64,000 bases of DNA from Branchiostoma floridae. Its lineage: Eukaryota; Chordata; Leptocardii; Amphioxiformes; Branchiostomatidae. The translations under genes and the position numbers were made by a program. The notes beneath the pieces were generated by a model. That model searched no databases and was not told where the DNA came from. It was given only the letters and a program-made list of their open reading frames with translations. Shown in pieces: positions 38,986-48,711 of the stretch. The stretch is from contig NC_049986.1 of NCBI RefSeq assembly GCF_000003815.2, positions 14,523,933-14,587,932 on the forward strand, read 5' to 3'. How positions within the stretch are numbered: position 1 is the stretch's first letter; every line of letters begins with the position of its first letter.

Positions 38986-41900
38986 TACACACACACACAT
39001 GCATGCACATACACACACACCAACTTACCTCAATATCGTTAATACATTTGACCAATGCAAAAGTCAAGGAGACCTATTCCATCCAAATAAGTAATTTTCA
39101 ATAAGGTAATTCAGAGATTATGTCTGAGTCTTCTTTGGAAATATACTTTTCCTATTTTTTATAGCTTAGCAACTGTCAAGGCAAAGTACGAATCTTCATT
39201 TCACATCAATTCACAATGTACAAACACTGAGATTAAAATGGAACCTACCATCTTCCTCTTCAATGGCGGGGGTGGCAGGGGTAGGAGAGGTTTGAGTGAC
39301 GGCAGGCGGGCTACGCGCTGGAGACAGCGGAAGATTCATGCTCGCTTTTTTTCTGTCAATCTCTGACTGACTCTCCAGGCTCAGGACTTCATAAAGCTTT
39401 TCATTTGGACTGCTTCCTTCAATCTACAACAAAAATCAATTCTTATTTCATTAACATTGTAACAGGACAACACTATGGCTAACTGTACATGTGTCCCTGG
39501 GTTTGAATCCGAGCATATCTTATAGCTGTAGAATTATGTTGTTTTCAGATCACAGATCACAGAAGTGAACTAGAAGGCTTACATAACTTCATCATCATCT
39601 TGTCAGGATGATTGTACAGAATGATGTACATGGTTTCTTCCATTGTCTTCAAAAATTTCCATCCAATTATTTTGTCCATAACCGCAGGTGCTGTCAAAAT
39701 CTATACAATGTATGTCTGCCAAGATTCATTTGTAAGTATTTGAGGATCAAAAACAGAAAATACAGTTATCCAAATGGTGTATTACATAACAGCTATACAG
39801 GGAGGTCTGACACCAGCTGTTCAAGACCATAAAAAAATGGCTCAAAAGTATAATCATAATGGCAGGGCTCTTAATTTTTTCCAGTCCCACTCATCGACCC
39901 AAGATGTTCATTTACGTTGCTCAATCTGTCATTTTATATAATATCTTAGCCTACAAAAACACATTTCATCAATTTCAAGTCATGAAGTTCATCTTTATGG
40001 GAGGGAAAATATTTCTTGCCCCAAGAGTCAAAGGACAGAATGAGTGGTCCTGGAGACAGCCCTGCATTGTGGTACTCTGGTCTCACCTTACAAGTAAATT
40101 CATTTGAAGACCATAAAAGAAAATACAGTTCACTTCAAAGGATGTAAAATATGTTTACTAAAAGCTATACAGGTTTGTCTGACACAAGCTGGTCCATCAC
40201 TTATTTTTGTTCAAGACCATTAAAACAAATGGTTCAAAAGTATAATCATTATGGTCCTTTGGTCTCACCTGCTTGAGCCTCAGGTTGTACTGTTCGTGAA
40301 AAGTCTTCTTACTGAAGTACCAGAAGCGCTCGCTGGCGGGGTAGATCTGAGCCTTGGTCTCCACGACAAACCGTACCGGCTCCTGGATCCCCGTGATCAC
40401 AAGGTCAATGGCGATGGTCATGAACACCCGCGTGTCTGCAGGAAACAGAGCAGTATTGTGGGTAAGATTCTGATATAGAGGTAACAAGAAAGCTTTTGAA
40501 AAAAGCTGGCTGGTGCATATTTTGAAAAAAAAGCCTGGATATTAAACAAAATCACAATCATGAAAAGAGAGCGGTTAAACATCAAAGTCTTGAACTTGTC
40601 TATTTTCTATCAAAAGACATTACTTGGGATTTGTTGAACAAAGGAAAAACACTTGTAGTGCAAAGTAGAACCAATCATTATTGCCCCCAGAAAGGTGACA
40701 GCCACCAAAATGTCGGCTGTTGTAATTCTTGAGTTTTGGACAGAGAACTTTGTCATTCAGTCATTTACCAGCCTGATGACATTATTCACAGATACTGTAA
40801 TCTTGTATGCCAGACAAGAGAGTAATATGGCCTAGTGTTTATCATTTTGGATCATGTATGGGGGTTCAAATTCAGTTTTATCTGTTGGTATACTACCCTT
40901 ATTGGGATTGCAATCCATAGGAGGAAACAGAAAGCAAAGTGACTTTCATTCTTTAATAAAAGGCACACCTCAGGCATGTTAAGAACTCACAGAAGTTGTT
41001 GATAAGTATAGGCCTGGGGTACAAACCAATGGGAGATGTCACGGTTTCTTACACATCTTTTTCTAGCAAACTGTAAGTACAGAACTGAGTGTATAATAAT
41101 GCTACCATAAGACATGTACAGGTATGTAGCCTTACTTTTTGGAGTCTCAGTGTTGAGCACCACAAACTGTGGGTCGGAGGGATTCCAGTTGCCAGAGATG
41201 AGGTAAGACTTGCCATCTGCACTGTTCCCCATCGAGTCCTGGGAAATGATACATGTTAGTCATCATACATGTACTTTTGCTGTATGGAGTAGTCTCCATG
41301 CAGACATTGTGGTGGAAAATTATTAAGGTTTATTTCAGAGTGCAATGCAATATTTACCTAACTCTACAATTACAACATCAGTTAAAAGACTGAACTGTTG
41401 GCTTGATTTCTTCCTGGGTCTCTGTGCTGTTGATATTTTGCCTACCTGTACAATTCTTTCCATTGGAACACAACTTTGCCTAACACTACTGACTGAAATG
41501 AATGACATGACAAAGCATTCGAAATAAAATATTTTTGTCTTGATTTCTTTTTCCAGAATGTTTTTCCCATTAGTTCTTAAGTATTATTATTGTGTTGTTA
41601 ACAAATGAAGCAGCAGATATGGCTGTACATGTACCTCCTTACTTCTAGAAATTCTATGACATTCCAGATATAGCTGTGGTAGGCCTTCAGAAGTATATTG
41701 TAGGTAGTAAGTACACCATAGCCTCTTAACTACACTCTTCAAAAAAATTATGCAACAGCCACCAGGTTTGCTGTTTCATATTTTGTCACCTATTAGTATT
41801 ACCCAACTACCACCAACTTTGGTAACAGTAGCATTCCCTAGAACACTTGAACCCTACCACACTTTTCACCATGTGCTGCTTTGTCTCAATCTCTCTACAA

Positions 41901-44900
41901 CCTGGAACCTTACTCCACCTCTCATCAAGCATTACACATGTACAGTAGACCTGACTCTGTCTCCCTAAAAACCACAAACCGTATAGCACCTCTCACCCAG
42001 CACCTTAACAGACCTGACCACTTCTCTCTTAACTTGTGGCACCTCTCACCTACCACCATGACAAACCTGACAATGTGTCCCTACATGAACCCTACAGTGT
42101 ACATGAAACTTCCTGCACCTCTCACTCAGCACCATAACAGACCTGACTGTGTGTCCCTACATGAACCCTACAGCACCTCTCACCCAGCACCATGACAGAC
42201 CTGACTGTGTGTCCCTACATGAACCCTACAGCACCTCTCACCCAGCACCATAACAGACCTGACTGTGTGTCCCTACATGAACCCTACAGCACCTCTCACC
42301 CAGCACCATAACAGACCTGACCGTGTGTCCCTACATGAACCCTACAGCACCTCTCACCCAGCACCATAACAGACCTGACCGTGTGTCCCTACATGAACCC
42401 TACAGCACCTCTCACCCAGCACCATAACAGACCTGACCGTGTGTCCCTACATGAACCCTACAGCACCTCTCACCCAGCACCATAACAGACCTGACCGTGT
42501 GTCCCTACATGAACCCTACAGCACCTCTCACACAGCACCATGACAGACCTGACTGTATGTCCCTACCCCCCATCCAATCTTATCAGTGACAGGTACAGCT
42601 GAAGAGTGGACCGGGCTCACCATGTCCAACAGGTGCATGTCGCTGTGCTTCACGTTCCTGCCTGGACACAGCAGCAGTCCAAAACACCTGCAGGGGTATA
42701 TAGGTAAAAAAACAAATATCATAATATACAATGTACTGTATTAACAAAATATGGCAAATTCTTATTCTCGGCTTGTACTTGCTGCCAAAGAATGGTTCTG
42801 AAGGTAGTAAAAAATGTGGGTATGGTCTCTAACTAGCTGTTTGCCAATCGTAGAATCAGATTACCAAAATAAAACATTGAGGGGGTTCCCTGATTGTCTG
42901 ACAGCTGGTTAGAGGCCATATACAAAAATGTGGAAATCTCAGCCCAGTTTTCAGAGCCTCTCCAAGGTATACAAGTGTTGTATAGGCTGTGGTAGAGGCT
43001 CTGCGGAGGAGAATGTCTTAAACTTGACAATGATATCAACATTTTTCTCACCGCTCAATGGTGAGATCCTCGTTTGTCATCTGCTGGACATTGATGTTGA
43101 TCTTCTTCTGAAGATCTTTCCTCAGCTTGAAGAATTGCTTGTCCTGAATACATACAAAGAGGATTATTAAGTACATGCACAACATACAGTTCTAGGTAAC
43201 TTGCCTTTCCCACAAATACTTTGCAATAACACTTGTTGTCCTTTATAATGACTATGTGCTGGTTACTGGTTTAGGCAGCAGATAAAAAGGTAAAGGTAAT
43301 AACCTTTTTCAGACCATTTCCGGTTGATATCTTGCAAAGTTGATAGTCACCTGTTAAGTCAATCCTTCCACAAATGTGGTAAAACTGAATTTAAAAAAAA
43401 AACTTACCCGAGGCACAGTACTGTAGGTCGCTCTCCCATCATCCTCTTTGATCTCCAGGGTAACATCAAAACGAAACAGATCCTCATCGTCCCCGCCTGG
43501 TTCATACATGCTCAAGCTGCGGGGAGACTTGGGGACGGCCTTGAAGGCTCGGGCAAAGCTGAACATGATCTTGGGAACCTGGAAGCCAATTAATAGATAT
43601 CAATGTCTTCATGCAATCAATCAATCAATTAACATATCCATCAATCAATCAATCTCTTGCAGGAATCAATGGTTGATGCATGGCATCTGTAGACATGTCT
43701 CTTAAGGGTGTTCTATTCTCGGCACAGGACCTCCAGTTGGCTCTGGTAACCCCTAGCACACTGAATAATTTCCTTTTGTCATCATAACAACATTGTTAAT
43801 GTGTTGTGTAGGTCCATCAGATTTACCAAACCCCAAACCAACCATGATCTTACCTATACTTGCAAATGTCATTGGCTCGGACCACACAAAAAATTACCTT
43901 TGTTTCATCCAACTCCACTGTTCTAAGTGCCAAAGGTCAGTCCATGAGGCATCACAACTTATCATTACCTCCTTATACATGTTCCTACAAAACAGGCTGC
44001 CTTAATTAAGTTCCTAAGTAACTGTACATTTAACCTAAAGGCAGCTCTTGGCAGTTAGATAATCAAAACGTCCTTTGTAACTGAAAAGCAAGTGTTCTTG
44101 ACATCAAACCATTTCAAACCTTTGGTGAAAGGTCATGTCTATCCACTACAGGTGCAGTTAAGGGTAGCAAACCTGTCTGTGACAAGACATGTGAGTTGGT
44201 GCCAAATCATGTCATTCTGATGTCAATGTGCCAATATGTGAAACATGAGAATCCTGAGAAAAACAGAGATTAATCCTCAAATATCAAAACAATACCAAAC
44301 TGTCTTTACTTCAAATCTTGAAATCTCCTTCCAAAGAAAATATGATTAACTAGAGTTCCACGAACACATACCTTTGCCAAATAAACCAGGTTTGTTATGT
44401 AGAATGTGTTACTCATTACATTTTATTTTATATGCCTGGAGTTGGTTCCCATTGCTCATACAAATTAGATCCCTATTTACATAATAATGTTAAATTTTAT
44501 CAAGCATCACTTAAGTTATCAGCATACCCAAAATCATGATGATACTTTCATCCTTATTGAAACCGGCTCCTGCAGTTCAAGGAAAGACGTTAGCGGACCC
44601 AAACATACACCTCTTACTCTCTGCCATCTTTTTCAGTTACATATGTGACAAATTTGAAAGTCCTATCACTGAATGCAGTGGATTTATCAACTTCCGTCAT
44701 TAATTATGCAAATTAGCTGTTAATTTACATAACATAACTAGTATCTCATTGTGTAAGTTTTTACTTAGGCTATCTACATACCAAAAATCATGACGATCCG
44801 TCAACACGTTCATATTTTCCCATTAATTATGCAAATGAGATCATCATCTGCATAATTAATAATGTATTGATATTTCTTTCTTTCTCAGCTACAAATGTGA

Positions 44901-47900
44901 CAAGTTTAAAAGTCCTATAAAGGAATGCAGTGGATTTACAAACTTTCCTCATTAATTATGCAAATTAGCTGTCGATTTGCACAATTAGAATTCCATCATG
45001 TAAGTCTTCCCTTCGGCTATCTACATACCAAAAATCATGACGATCCGTCAACACGTTCATATTTTCTCATTAATTATGCAAATGAGGCCTCATTTGCATA
45101 ATTAATATGCATTGATATTTCTCTCTTTCTCATCTATATATGTGACAAGTTTGAAAGTCCTATCGTGAAATGCAGTGGATTTATAAACTTTCCTCATTAA
45201 TTATGCAAATTAGTTGCTGATTTGCATAATCAGTATTCCATTATGTACATTGTTACCTGGGCTATCTACATACCAAAAATCATGACGATCCATCAACACG
45301 TTCTCCAGTTATTCTCGTCCAAAGTTTGAAAGGAAATCGGTGACTGCAGTTCCAAACAAGCCGCTAGGGGGTCCAAACTTACGGCACTTACTCTCTGCCC
45401 CAAGGGCTATCTACCACTAAAAAATCATAACCACAGCATGTCCAGAACACGAGATATCAAAAATTGAGGTTCTGCTGCAGTACCTTAGCAAGCCGCTAGG
45501 GGGCCCATTATCAAACTTGACCTTTGTTTTCCCGACCCCTACCCACCTACCAAATATAATCGGGATACATCAAAGGCTTCTCGAGTTATGCTGTTAACAG
45601 ACACACACACACACAGACACACAGACACACAGACTCACAAGCCTAAAACATAACCTTAGCCATTCTGGCAAAGGTAACTAATCAGACAGTTATATATGAT
45701 ATCTACACTGTATTAGTCTCCAAAGATACTGTAGGTTGCTGCAGCAATATAGATAACTTCCAACACACAAAAACCTTAGATATTCACACACAACTAAAAA
45801 CCATATACAAATGTAGTTTATACTTAAACAGTAGATCTGACACAGACATTTGGATACAGAACATGTAATATGGAACGTGTTACCTGTAGTCCAATCTGAA
45901 TTTCATATGTGATCCATTTTCTACTCAACAGGGCTTTTCTGGCACCTAATTACTGAGCTGGAGTGATACTCGACACATACGTGTGACTAATTACTGACTT
46001 GGAGTGATACTCGACACATTCGTGTGACTATCACTTAGACAGGCTTAAGGCAAACTAATGCTATTACTTGGTTTGTGATAAATTCCAGCCAGAAGTATGA
46101 CAACGCTTTGTCATTTTTAAGTTGATTTGCTTGCAAGGAATGAATATGAAGCAACATTTAAATGTAAAGCGTAATTTCCAACACAAAAATTTGACTCACA
46201 TGTCATGAACTTTTTGAGTCCAATTTTTGAAAATCACGGTACTGTTCAACTTTGTTTCAGAATGATTTCCACCATCACTGATGAACTCTCAAGACATGGT
46301 ATGAACAATTTTAGACTGTCAATTCACATTCTACACCTGCTTGCTTTCTCAATATACTTAGTTGTCACTTAAAAACATAGCTTGAAATAACTTTTTAACC
46401 AATTTACACCTAAAGGGCACAACCAATATGTTTTTTTAAAAATGCTATACAAAAATTGTACCTTTCAATCATCATGAAACTACCCTATAAGTGGCAGCTA
46501 AGTTGCTCCAGTCTGAGTCATCTTGTGGTACTTGATAGTCTGTCCTGTTACTTCCCACTATAAATGACAGATGGGCCATCTCAAACACATAACTACAAAG
46601 GAGACACATCTAAAGTGGGCTGGACATATACGAGTTATCCCAATAATGTCACGGTGACGCAGTGGTAGGCAAAAAGCAGTAATTTGCAAAACAAGTGATT
46701 TGATCTGCTTATATAAACATCAATTTTTAGATCCAATCTACTGACATCCTGGTAGGCACCAGCCTTCAAAATACCCGCAGATACAAACAACAACAGCAAG
46801 TCATCATACCTGAAAAAGCTTTACCATGGCAAACTCCACAAAACAGTGAAAAATTGTTACTAAAACTTACAGCTTCCAGCAGCTGGCACCTGTACACGTG
46901 GCACTGGAACAGGTCCGAGTTGCCATGGCTACTGGTGAAGGCAAAGCAGTCCTTCTCCCTCGTCTCCTGCTTCCCACGGCAGCAGAACAGGATGCGGTGG
47001 ACGCGGTAGTGCGCAATCTCCGCACCGTCCGGCTCCAGCACTCTGGAAGCACAATGTTTGGGTTTGGGTTAGTCAGAGAACTACAGCAGCTGCACTTTAG
47101 ATCAATTCTGCTAGGTGACCACAAAGGCCCATTGTGGAAACTTTATAGCAAAAGTGCCAGATTGTACATTTTGTATCTTGATGTTGACTCTAGGGCAACA
47201 ACCGGTTATTGACACACAGTAATAGCACATGTTCTATTAATTCTATATAAACGTACTGTACATGTGGACAATCTGCTTCCCACTTCAAATATGACCTTCC
47301 TGACAGACAAGCATGGTCTACAAAATGTCTGCCAGGCCTAAAACTTCCAGAAGTGCTATTATCATGATCAACACGATAAGTCACAAGAGTGCTATGACAG
47401 GATGACTGGGAATCAAACCCAGGACCTTCATGTCCACCCACCTGACAGTTCCCTCCGAGGTGGTGGGCACAGACAGCACCACGTCTATGGACATCTGGGA
47501 TGACTCCCGCAGGATGGACATGCAGCGCTGAGCCTCCATCTCGCTGCGGGGGGCGTTCACGGCGGAACAGCCCAGGTACGTCACGCCGTTAAAGATCACG
47601 CACTCCTCGTCTGCCCCAGGGGTGGGGGGCTCTGATGTGGAGCGTGCACGAGCTGTGGCAGGGACGGTACAAGAAGGAACAATCAGCTGTTGGGCAGGCT
47701 TATTACAGTCAAACCTGGCTGGTCAAACACCTGGCACAACCAGCCACCTCCAGCCATATGCCACATGAAAACAGTCCCATCCAATTTTATATATCTCTGG
47801 TTTGCAACCGTCTTATTAAGAATTCACCATAGGTCTCCCATATCTTTACATATTTTAAGTAGCTATGGTATGCAATGTGAATATTCAGAATGCAAATCAA

Positions 47901-48694
47901 AATGTTACCATGAGTCTTACAATGCTCGTTGTTGCCTAGTACAAACATTTAAATGTTAATGCTCACACTCTTATGATTCATGTTGACAGATGATATGATC
48001 ATATGACCAATCAAGGGCACAATCACAATCAAAGAATCATAATCATTTACCTTCTTTTCCTGCCTTCTCACCCCCTTCCAGCTCAACCCCACTCTCACTC
48101 TTGGTGGCTGAGTCCGTCTCAGCTCGAGGACGATTGCTGAGAGTCTCCGTCGTGTCGGAAGCCTCGCTGTTCCCAGACGCCATCCTGGCTCGCTGTCGGT
48201 TCTCGATGTTGCTCGGCACGGAGCCATCGTCTTCTGATTGGTCGCTCAGCACCTCTTCCAGGTGCTGCTGCAGCTCTTCCTCATTTCCATTCCCACAAAT
48301 CTGAGTTGGAAACAGAGAAAATGACCTTTCTTGCTTTCTTACTCTTTCTTACTCATCTTTCCTTCACTGAACTTTCAATGATTTCATAACAAAAAAAAAT
48401 CAAATACATGTACGCTTAAATTCAATTGCAATACAAAGCAAGGCATAGTGGAACAAATGGAAGAAAGACTGATAGCAACTGCAAGAGGTTTGTTCCTATG
48501 GCTGCAGGTAATGATAATGATAATCAAAAACATAAATTTGTCCTGCAAATTTGGTAAGTTAAATTTACCTTCAACCCAAGCTCCTCACTTGACTTCCCAG
48601 CAGCCTCCATGTTTTGTTCAGTATGTTCTGGGGTAGGGACTAGAACGTACTCCTCTGCAGACAGGGAGTCATTAGAACTCTTGTTGTCCTCCAT
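35819..48694 (-). CDS. RABGAP1: RABGAP1/RABGAP1L orthologue, 5' two-thirds (12 exons), partial at the 3' end
   Basis: This is a Rab GTPase-activating protein with a PTB domain followed by a kinesin-like (DUF3694) region and a TBC domain, expected to act in endosomal and Golgi traffic. Twelve coding exons with GT-AG junctions join in phase to exactly 594 codons. Residues 1-125 are an acidic, low-complexity N-terminus containing EEYVLV. The PTB domain spans about 146-266 (VTYLGC to FARAFK). The next region spans about 284-453 ([35 protein letters not shown]). A Ser/Pro linker follows, then [15 protein letters not shown] and the TBC start [17 protein letters not shown] at 561-577. Human RABGAP1 is about 1,070 residues. 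The catalytic IxxDxxR and YxQ motifs and the C-terminal coiled coil are not in this window, so the gene continues beyond position 1 or is incomplete in the assembly. It appears to be the single pre-duplication counterpart of RABGAP1 and RABGAP1L. Confidence 0.93.
36307..36361. repeat. 15-bp GC-rich tandem repeat, about 3.7 copies
   Basis: The unit is GAGTCCGGCGCGACA, in the RABGAP1 intron just downstream of exon 11. On the minus strand it reads as SDSVAP-type repeats if the intron were retained. Confidence 0.8.
36480..36625 (-). CDS. RABGAP1: RABGAP1 coding exon 11, pre-TBC segment
   Basis: This exon has 146 nt and encodes [36 protein letters not shown] and KQLHQLCRK, almost the same as vertebrate [20 protein letters not shown] and ILETWGELLSKWHLNL. 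The acceptor is ctcttcag and the donor is gtgaggaa. Confidence 0.96.
36626..39248. other. RABGAP1 intron 10, nothing else recognised but a CA tract
   Basis: Intron between exons 10 and 11. A CA-rich microsatellite occupies about 38930-39020. Confidence 0.6.
38930..39020. repeat. CA-rich microsatellite
   Basis: Interrupted (CA)n with CAAA and CATA variants, in RABGAP1 intron 10. Confidence 0.9.
39249..39423 (-). CDS. RABGAP1: RABGAP1 coding exon 10, Ser/Pro linker
   Basis: This exon has 175 nt and encodes [19 protein letters not shown] followed by a Pro/Thr-rich tract and EEED. Vertebrate RABGAP1 has LYEVVCLESESERERRK at this place. The acceptor is gttgtag and the donor is gtaggttc. Confidence 0.9.
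40269..40435 (-). CDS. RABGAP1: RABGAP1 coding exon 9
   Basis: This exon has 167 nt and encodes [40 protein letters not shown] and NLRLKQ, matching vertebrate FMTTAVDLVITEVQEPVRFL. The acceptor is tcctgcag and the donor is gtgagacc. The exon ends in phase 0. Confidence 0.96.
41136..41238 (-). CDS. RABGAP1: RABGAP1 coding exon 8
   Basis: This exon has 103 nt and encodes [18 protein letters not shown] and [10 protein letters not shown], closely matching vertebrate SSDGKSYVITGSW and VVNEETPK. The acceptor is tttcccag and the donor is gtaaggct. Confidence 0.96.
41990..42545. repeat. 58-bp tandem array in RABGAP1 intron 7
   Basis: Unit starts (CACCATAACAGACCTGACCG...) fall at 42130, 42188, 42246, 42304, 42362, 42420, 42478 and 42536, all exactly 58 bp apart. 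Diverged units precede them from about 41990. The middle units are nearly identical, with a single T/C change (GACTGTGTG, then GACCGTGTG) marking two blocks. The array ends about 75 bp from the acceptor-distal side of exon 7. Confidence 0.93.
42621..42687 (-). CDS. RABGAP1: RABGAP1 coding exon 7
   Basis: This 67-nt exon encodes [20 protein letters not shown], matching CFGLLLSPGKDVRNSDMHLL of the vertebrate protein. The acceptor is cccctgcag and the donor is gtgagccc. Confidence 0.95.
43052..43143 (-). CDS. RABGAP1: RABGAP1 coding exon 6
   Basis: This exon has 92 nt and encodes [17 protein letters not shown] and [12 protein letters not shown], matching the vertebrate FKLRQGIDKKIVIYVQQTTNKELAIE segment. 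The donor is gtgagaaa. The exon ends two bases into a codon. Confidence 0.94.
43408..43578 (-). CDS. RABGAP1: RABGAP1 coding exon 5, end of the PTB domain
   Basis: This exon has 57 codons in phase 0. It holds the PTB C-terminal helix ([15 protein letters not shown]) and the start of the following domain ([20 protein letters not shown]; vertebrate [20 protein letters not shown]). The donor is gtaagttt. Confidence 0.95.
43612..43655. repeat. (CAAT)n-like microsatellite
   Basis: Two runs of ATCA units separated by about 15 bp, just upstream of RABGAP1 exon 5. Confidence 0.8.
44355..45690. repeat. Tandem array of about 240-bp units rich in TTATGCAAAT, inside a larger dispersed element
   Basis: Three head-to-tail units (starting near 44630, 44885 and 45125) share TGTGACAA.TTTGAAAGTCC, AATGCAGTGGATTTA, CATTAATTATGCAAATTAG and CTACATACCAAAAATCATGA. 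The outer parts carry ACCTTTGCCA (44370) and TGGCAAAGGT (45669) in opposite orientation, as if terminal repeats of one element. CA-rich tracts lie near the right end. It sits in RABGAP1 intron 4. Confidence 0.7.
45945..46032. repeat. Tandem duplication, about 42-bp unit
   Basis: Two copies of CTAATTACTGA.(C/T)TGGAGT then GATACTCGACACAT.CGTGTGA in RABGAP1 intron 4. Confidence 0.85.
46871..47042 (-). CDS. RABGAP1: RABGAP1 coding exon 4, PTB domain
   Basis: This exon has 172 nt and encodes [20 protein letters not shown] and [20 protein letters not shown], matching the PTB core of RABGAP1 (ILFCVRG, DCFAFTESH). The donor is gtaagttt. The exon ends in phase 0. Confidence 0.95.
47442..47652 (-). 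CDS. RABGAP1: RABGAP1 coding exon 3, start of the PTB domain
   Basis: This exon has 211 nt and encodes [19 protein letters not shown] and [17 protein letters not shown], nearly identical to the first strands and helix of the vertebrate RABGAP1 PTB domain. The acceptor follows ctgccacag and the donor is gtgggtgg. Confidence 0.95.
48051..48300 (-). CDS. RABGAP1: RABGAP1 coding exon 2
   Basis: This exon has 250 nt and ends one base into a codon. It starts [18 protein letters not shown], like the vertebrate IVGNGSEQQLQ segment, then runs into a Ser/Glu-rich, probably disordered tract. The acceptor is ccaactcag and the donor is gtaaatgatt. Confidence 0.88.
48569..48694 (-). CDS. RABGAP1: RABGAP1 coding exon 1
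   Basis: This exon has 42 codons from the initiator Met ([19 protein letters not shown]...). The donor gtaaattt follows position 48569. The exon extends 17 nt upstream of the ATG to an acceptor at 48712-48713. In the joined frame a TGA lies just upstream of the ATG, which supports this start. The segment resembles the SEDFVLV segment of vertebrate RABGAP1. The exon ends in phase 0. Confidence 0.88.
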
Positions 48695-48711
48695 AGTTCA
48701 TCCTTGAGACA

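Noticed and set aside
41990-42545. 58-bp periodic repeats considered as a CRISPR array
   Set aside because: The whole unit repeats without unique spacers, and the locus is a eukaryotic intron.
46898-47212. Plus-strand frame of 104 codons
   Set aside because: Antisense shadow of RABGAP1 exon 4, which has clear PTB homology on the minus strand.
47395-47435. GGGTTTGATTCCCAGTC next to RABGAP1 exon 3, tRNA-like
   Set aside because: Single B-box-like match in an intron with no A box; not enough for a tRNA or SINE call.
48101-48304. Plus-strand Ser-rich frame
   Set aside because: Antisense shadow of RABGAP1 exon 2.
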